Source: Spirochaetia bacterium (lineage in GTDB: Bacteria > Spirochaetota > Spirochaetia > Treponematales > Breznakiellaceae). From it: a stretch of DNA of 17,380 bases. The position numbers and the translations under genes were made by a program. The notes under the pieces were generated by a model. It did not search any database. It was not told where the DNA came from and saw nothing but the letters and a program-made list of their open reading frames with translations. Location of the stretch: positions 1-17,380 of the forward strand of contig BOAV01000048.1 in assembly GCA_026002045.1 (NCBI GenBank), written 5' to 3'. Shown here piece after piece: positions 14,303-17,380 of the stretch. Positions within the stretch are counted from its first letter, which is position 1; the number at the start of each line of letters is the position of its first letter.

Positions 14303-15379
14303 TTGTTTGTTATACTGTTACTACTGGTCTCAACGATATTATATTCCCAAAACCGGGAAGGGATCAGTTTTTTTGTCCGTCCGGTGAGCGGCGGTACGGC
14401 AGAAGAACATGAATTTTTTCACAATAATTTTGAGATGGAAATTCGGGGCGCCCGTTATAAAGTTGTTGATACAGAAGATGAAGCGGACTTTGTCTTTTCA
14501 TTGGTTTGCAAAAAAGGTATTTCTGCGGATGAAATCCAGAATACCTGGAATACATTGGAAATGACAATTATAGATTTAAGAGACGGACGTGAAATAGTTA
14601 CTTATGGTCAGGAATACGATGATATTACCGAAATGTATGACTGGATTTTATTCATGATATATCAGGGAATAGCGAATCTTCCCATATTGGAAAAGAATGA
14701 CGGAGGTCCTGTAGAGATACGGAGGGAAATCTATATTGATAACAGCGCGCGGCAGGCATGGGAAGACCAACGATGGAGAAACAAGTGGATATATTTGACC
14801 GGGTATGGCAGTACCGGTTTTGACTATGGATTTAGCAAGACCCATGATGGCGAGGATTTGGCGAATACATGGTATATACCAAACGTATTCGGCGGCGGTA
14901 TTACCGGCGAATTTCAGTTTCTCAACTGGATGAGTGTTGAAGCCGGCGCGGAAATAAAGAGCAGCAAAGTAGACGATGATCCCTATATTGTTATTGATTT
15001 TCCTCTCACTCTTAAATTTCCCTTAAAACCTGCACGTCATTTTATGATCTCCCCCTATTTGGGGGCGCAATATAATATGGTTTTTGATGAAAATTTTAAG
15101 ATGGTTGAAAAAAGTAATTATATTGCCCCCATTAATTTCCTGGTCGGCGCCCAGTTTGCGGTGAAGGCATGGAGCAGGGGAGGGTTTTTTCTTGATATAC
15201 GATACAATATGAGTTTTTTAAACGAGATAGAATCCCTAAACGAAGTAGAAGTATTTAATAAGTCAATGCCATATTACTATAAAAATTCCATTGAAATAGG
15301 ATTTGGATATAAATTTGGATGGAGGGACAGAACCCGCTCTCCACAAAATACAACAGGGACGCCTTTTCAGAAAAAGTAA
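14303..15379 (+). CDS. Predicted exported outer-membrane beta-barrel protein
   Basis: The product has a signal peptide (core FVILLLLVSTILYS), a first domain of about 120 residues with a two-strand-plus-helix feel (SGGTAEEHEFF, then ATP-free acidic text DTEDEADFVF), and a second half rich in alternating aromatic and polar strands. Examples are WIYLTGYGSTGFDYGF, PYLGAQYNMVF, GGFFLDIRYNMSF and IEIGFGYKFGW, as in outer-membrane barrels. I know no exact family; spirochaete genomes carry many such proteins. The recorded start is TTG 14303, which leaves the signal peptide without positive charges. The frame is open upstream, and GGAAGG lies seven bases before an ATC at 14294, which would give a leader starting M-K-R-L. 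The stop is 21 bases before larC, so the two are probably co-transcribed. Export is likely; function is unknown. Confidence 0.75.
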   Translation: MFVILLLLVSTILYSQNREGISFFVRPVSGGTAEEHEFFHNNFEMEIRGARYKVVDTEDEADFVFSLVCKKGISADEIQNTWNTLEMTIIDLRDGREIVTYGQEYDDITEMYDWILFMIYQGIANLPILEKNDGGPVEIRREIYIDNSARQAWEDQRWRNKWIYLTGYGSTGFDYGFSKTHDGEDLANTWYIPNVFGGGITGEFQFLNWMSVEAGAEIKSSKVDDDPYIVIDFPLTLKFPLKPARHFMISPYLGAQYNMVFDENFKMVEKSNYIAPINFLVGAQFAVKAWSRGGFFLDIRYNMSFLNEIESLNEVEVFNKSMPYYYKNSIEIGFGYKFGWRDRTRSPQNTTGTPFQKK

Positions 15380-15400
15380 AAATGAAAACAGGAGCATCTA

Positions 15401-16681
15401 TTGAAAATTCTGCACTTTGATTGTCATGCCGGTATTTCCGGTGATATGTCCCTGGGCGCCCTGGTGGACCTGGGCGCCGATCCCGATGAACTGCGGCGGG
15501 AATTGGAAAAGCTTGATGTTGATGGCTGGAAGCTTGATTTTGTCCGGGAACAGCGGAATGGTATTTCCTGCATTCATGCGGTGGTGGAGCTTGAAGGAAC
15601 CACGGATCACATTGCCCATGATGATGAGAATAATGATGAAGTACACTATCATTTTCATGCTCACGGGCACAGCCATGATCATTTACATAACCATACACAT
15701 GATCATGGCGGCCATAATTCCTGGAAGGAGATCCGCGCCCTGATTGAAAAGTCAGGTATCAGCGTCAACGCGAAAAAACGGGCGCTGGATATTTTTTCCC
15801 GGATCGCCGCGGCGGAAGCCCGGGTTCACGGGGTGCCCCTGGAGGATGTTACCTTCCACGAAGTGGGGGCGGTGGATTCGATCATTGATGTGGTGGGGGC
15901 CGCGATTTGTCTGGATCTTCTCAAGCCCGACCGCATCACCTGTAGTGAAATTGAACTGGGGGGCGGTACGGTAAAGTGCGCCCACGGAATTCTCCCGGTG
16001 CCCGCCCCGGCGACAACGATTCTGGTCAAGGGCCTCCCGGTCAGGACCGGGGGTTTCAACAAGGAAATGACCACCCCCACCGGAGCCGCGATCCTCGCTT
16101 CCTGTGTGGATGAATTTATCACCGGCCCCGCATCCTTTAGGGAAATAAAAACCGGTTACGGTATTGGAACCCGGAAGATGGAAGGGTTTAATGCGCTCCG
16201 GGTTTCACTGCGTGAATCGGCGGACAGCAACGGCAAGCCCTGGAAAACAGAAGACCTCATTCTCCTTGAGGCCAACATCGACGACATGACCGGTGAAGCC
16301 CTGGGTTTTCTCATGGAACGGCTCTTTGACGCCGGGGCGCTGGATGTCACCTTCAGCCCCATTACGATGAAGAAGTCCCGGCCGGGGACACTGGTCTCCG
16401 TACTGGGCAGTCCCGCCAAACTGGATGCACTGCGGGAATCCTTTTTCCGCAATTCCACCACCATCGGCTTCCGGGAGACTAAGGTGAACCGGGTTTCCCT
16501 AAAGCGGGAAGAGGGGAGCCTTACCGGCAGTTTCGGCAGCGCCCGGGAGAAAACCGTTTTCTACGGCGATAAAAAACTTCGCTCCAAAATTGAATTTGAG
16601 GACCGGGCAAAACTGGCCCGTGAACGGGGTATCTCCCTTGACGAAGCGGAAGGGATCATCAAGGGAACGAATAGTTACTAA
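15401..16681 (+). CDS. larC: LarC, nickel insertion protein for the nickel-pincer nucleotide cofactor
   Basis: LarC inserts nickel, using CTP, into the pyridinium-bis-thiocarboxylate made by LarB and LarE, completing the cofactor of LarA-type lactate racemases and relatives. The 426-residue protein begins with the family signature LHFDCHAGISGDMSLGAL. It continues with TFHEVGAVDSIIDVVGAA (151-168), LGGGTVKCAHGILPVPAPAT (186-205), the GGFNKEMTTPTGAA segment and EANIDDMTGEALGFLMERLF (290-309) in the CTP-binding half. It is one uninterrupted frame, unlike the frameshifted larC1/larC2 of some lactobacilli. A metal-binding tract at 70-105 has 14 histidines, 11 of them at every second residue from 82 to 102. 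The start is TTG 15401 with AGGAG six bases upstream. No larA, larB or larE is in the window. Confidence 0.95.
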   Translation: MKILHFDCHAGISGDMSLGALVDLGADPDELRRELEKLDVDGWKLDFVREQRNGISCIHAVVELEGTTDHIAHDDENNDEVHYHFHAHGHSHDHLHNHTHDHGGHNSWKEIRALIEKSGISVNAKKRALDIFSRIAAAEARVHGVPLEDVTFHEVGAVDSIIDVVGAAICLDLLKPDRITCSEIELGGGTVKCAHGILPVPAPATTILVKGLPVRTGGFNKEMTTPTGAAILASCVDEFITGPASFREIKTGYGIGTRKMEGFNALRVSLRESADSNGKPWKTEDLILLEANIDDMTGEALGFLMERLFDAGALDVTFSPITMKKSRPGTLVSVLGSPAKLDALRESFFRNSTTIGFRETKVNRVSLKREEGSLTGSFGSAREKTVFYGDKKLRSKIEFEDRAKLARERGISLDEAEGIIKGTNSY

Positions 16682-17289
16682 TTAAGTTTAACATTATCCC
16701 GCCAGAAGTGGACCGGCTTCCAGCCTAAAAGTTTTTTCGCTTTTGTATTGCTCAGCAGGGTCTGGTACTGATCTACGGGGCCGCGGATGTCCGTGACGCC
16801 GGGGTATTCGGCCTTGAGCAGATCGCAGCTTTTGATGTCCATGCTGGTGTCATCCGCGGCAAGGTTCATGGCCACCGATCCCAGGCCATCCTTTTCAATG
16901 GCGAGGCGGCAGGCGCCGGCGATGTCGCGGGCGTCAATGTAACTCCAGAGTATGCCCTTCCGCTGTTTTGAATCGTGGATAAAATTCGGGAAGGGGAGGT
17001 ACTTCTCTTTGGAGATCACATTTCCTATCCGCATGGAAACTACCTGTATGCCGTCCCGGCGGTAAAACATGTCCGCGGCTTTTTCGATCACCACCTTGGA
17101 AAGACCGTAGGCGTCTTCCGGCAGCTGGGGGTGATCCTCGTCGATGGGCACATATTGGGGCTTCAATCCTTTTTGGGAAAAGACGATCCCGTAGGATGAT
17201 TCGCTTGAGGCGATGACCGCCTTCCTGATCCCCAGCCCCGCAGCCGCTTCCAGTATATTGTAGGTGCTGATGACGTTTGTACGCCTGCT
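16678..17289 (-). CDS. NAD-dependent epimerase/dehydratase, C-terminal part only (5' end lost at the repeat joint)
   Basis: This is an extended SDR of the sugar-nucleotide epimerase/dehydratase class. The readable protein begins near the conserved N-V-x-x-T-Y-N segment (TNVISTYNILEAA), then shows AVIASSESSYG with the catalytic Ser, and the Tyr-x3-Lys pair in DAYGLSKVVIEK. MRIGNV and the C-terminal LSNTKAKKLLGWKP are also typical. About 200 residues are present, where a whole protein has about 290-330, so the NAD-binding N-terminus is missing. The real sequence ends at 17274-17280; upstream of that the frame meets a TAG at 17290-17292 inside a copied piece of the sugar-binding protein gene. 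The stop codon interlocks with that of larC (4-base overlap, convergent), with no terminator between them. The 3' part is probably a true gene; the truncation is discussed as a finding. Confidence 0.85.
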   Translation of the reverse strand, partial: SRRTNVISTYNILEAAAGLGIRKAVIASSESSYGIVFSQKGLKPQYVPIDEDHPQLPEDAYGLSKVVIEKAADMFYRRDGIQVVSMRIGNVISKEKYLPFPNFIHDSKQRKGILWSYIDARDIAGACRLAIEKDGLGSVAMNLAADDTSMDIKSCDLLKAEYPGVTDIRGPVDQYQTLLSNTKAKKLLGWKPVHFWRDNVKLN

Positions 17290-17380
17290 CTATAGCGGTA
17301 GCCCATTCGTCGAGAAGCGCCTTGGGAGTCGTTCTGCCAAGCAGGACCGACTGGAATCCCGGTTCCACGATTTCCGTAAG
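17274..17380. repeat. 107-bp exact direct repeat, copy 2, breaking the epimerase gene at the window end
   Basis: This copy is identical to 4468-4574 over all 107 bases and runs to the last base of the window. It would code on the minus strand for residues 397-432 of the sugar-binding protein, but that frame enters the epimerase gene out of phase. The first seven bases (CGTTTGT, 17274-17280) also fit the expected epimerase coding sequence (Thr-Asn-Val), so the joint sits in a short stretch of shared sequence. Confidence 0.95.

Noticed and set aside
15401..16681. Programmed frameshift in larC, as in lactobacilli
   Set aside because: The gene is one continuous frame of 426 codons covering both halves of LarC.
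16660..16700. Bidirectional terminator between larC and the epimerase gene
   Set aside because: The two stop codons interlock and I see no hairpin with T-runs on either strand at this place.
16934..17368. Open frame beginning with sugar-binding protein sequence and continuing opposite the epimerase frame
   Set aside because: It is an out-of-phase read through the repeat joint. After residue KR it is nonsense, while the true epimerase frame is next to it.
1..17380. CRISPR arrays, insertion sequences, prophage genes, rRNA
   Set aside because: No regularly spaced direct repeats, transposase-like or phage-like proteins, or rRNA segments were seen; the only long repeat is the 107-bp pair.

Overview
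The window looks like a piece of a bacterial chromosome of about 50% GC, probably from a spirochaete of the Treponema / termite-gut treponeme type. That placement is inference. It rests on the gene style: a YesM/YesN two-component system behind a CUT1 sugar transporter, a sugar-binding protein with a short cleavable leader ending in FA-GGGKQ, and a treponeme-like outer-membrane beta-barrel protein. No rRNA or other marker gene is present. Both ends cut through genes.

Layout. (1) 1-348: the 3' end of a Gly/Ala-rich, probably exported protein, followed by two strong hairpins and an intrinsic terminator. (2) 486-725: no gene. It is dominated by a nested inverted-repeat element at 529-707 that folds on paper into a branched, cloverleaf-like structure. 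(3) 726-895, minus strand: tRNA-Leu(CAG) with its own promoter and terminator. (4) 912-11000, minus strand: eight closely packed genes. In transcription order they are a Gfo/Idh/MocA-type oxidoreductase, an Ldh_2-family 2-oxoacid/2-hydroxyacid oxidoreductase, an alpha/beta hydrolase, a MalF-like permease, a MalG-like permease, a sugar-binding protein, a YesM-like histidine kinase and a YesN-like AraC-type response regulator. (5) 11096-13284, plus strand, divergent: an old-yellow-enzyme-like flavin oxidoreductase with a four-cysteine motif, overlapping an SDR oxidoreductase by four bases (ATGA). (6) 13432-14136, minus: deoD-type purine nucleoside phosphorylase. (7) 14303-16681, plus: a predicted outer-membrane protein and a complete larC (nickel-pincer cofactor synthesis) with a striking His-x-His tract. 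(8) 16678-17289, minus: the C-terminal part of an NAD-dependent epimerase/dehydratase. It is broken at the right edge by a 107-bp exact copy of part of the sugar-binding protein gene.

How the genes may work together. Regions 4 and 5 read as one catabolic locus. A two-component system senses an external carbohydrate or conjugate, a CUT1 ABC transporter imports it, a hydrolase cleaves an ester or similar bond, and four different oxidoreductases (Gfo/Idh, Ldh_2, OYE-like, SDR) rework the product. No ATPase gene is present, so a shared MsmX/UgpC-type ATPase elsewhere is likely. The substrate cannot be read from the sequence.

The most notable points are the exact 107-bp repeat that breaks the epimerase gene at the window end (a probable assembly chimera or rearrangement joint), the unexplained structured element next to tRNA-Leu, and the unassigned oxidoreductase/transporter locus.
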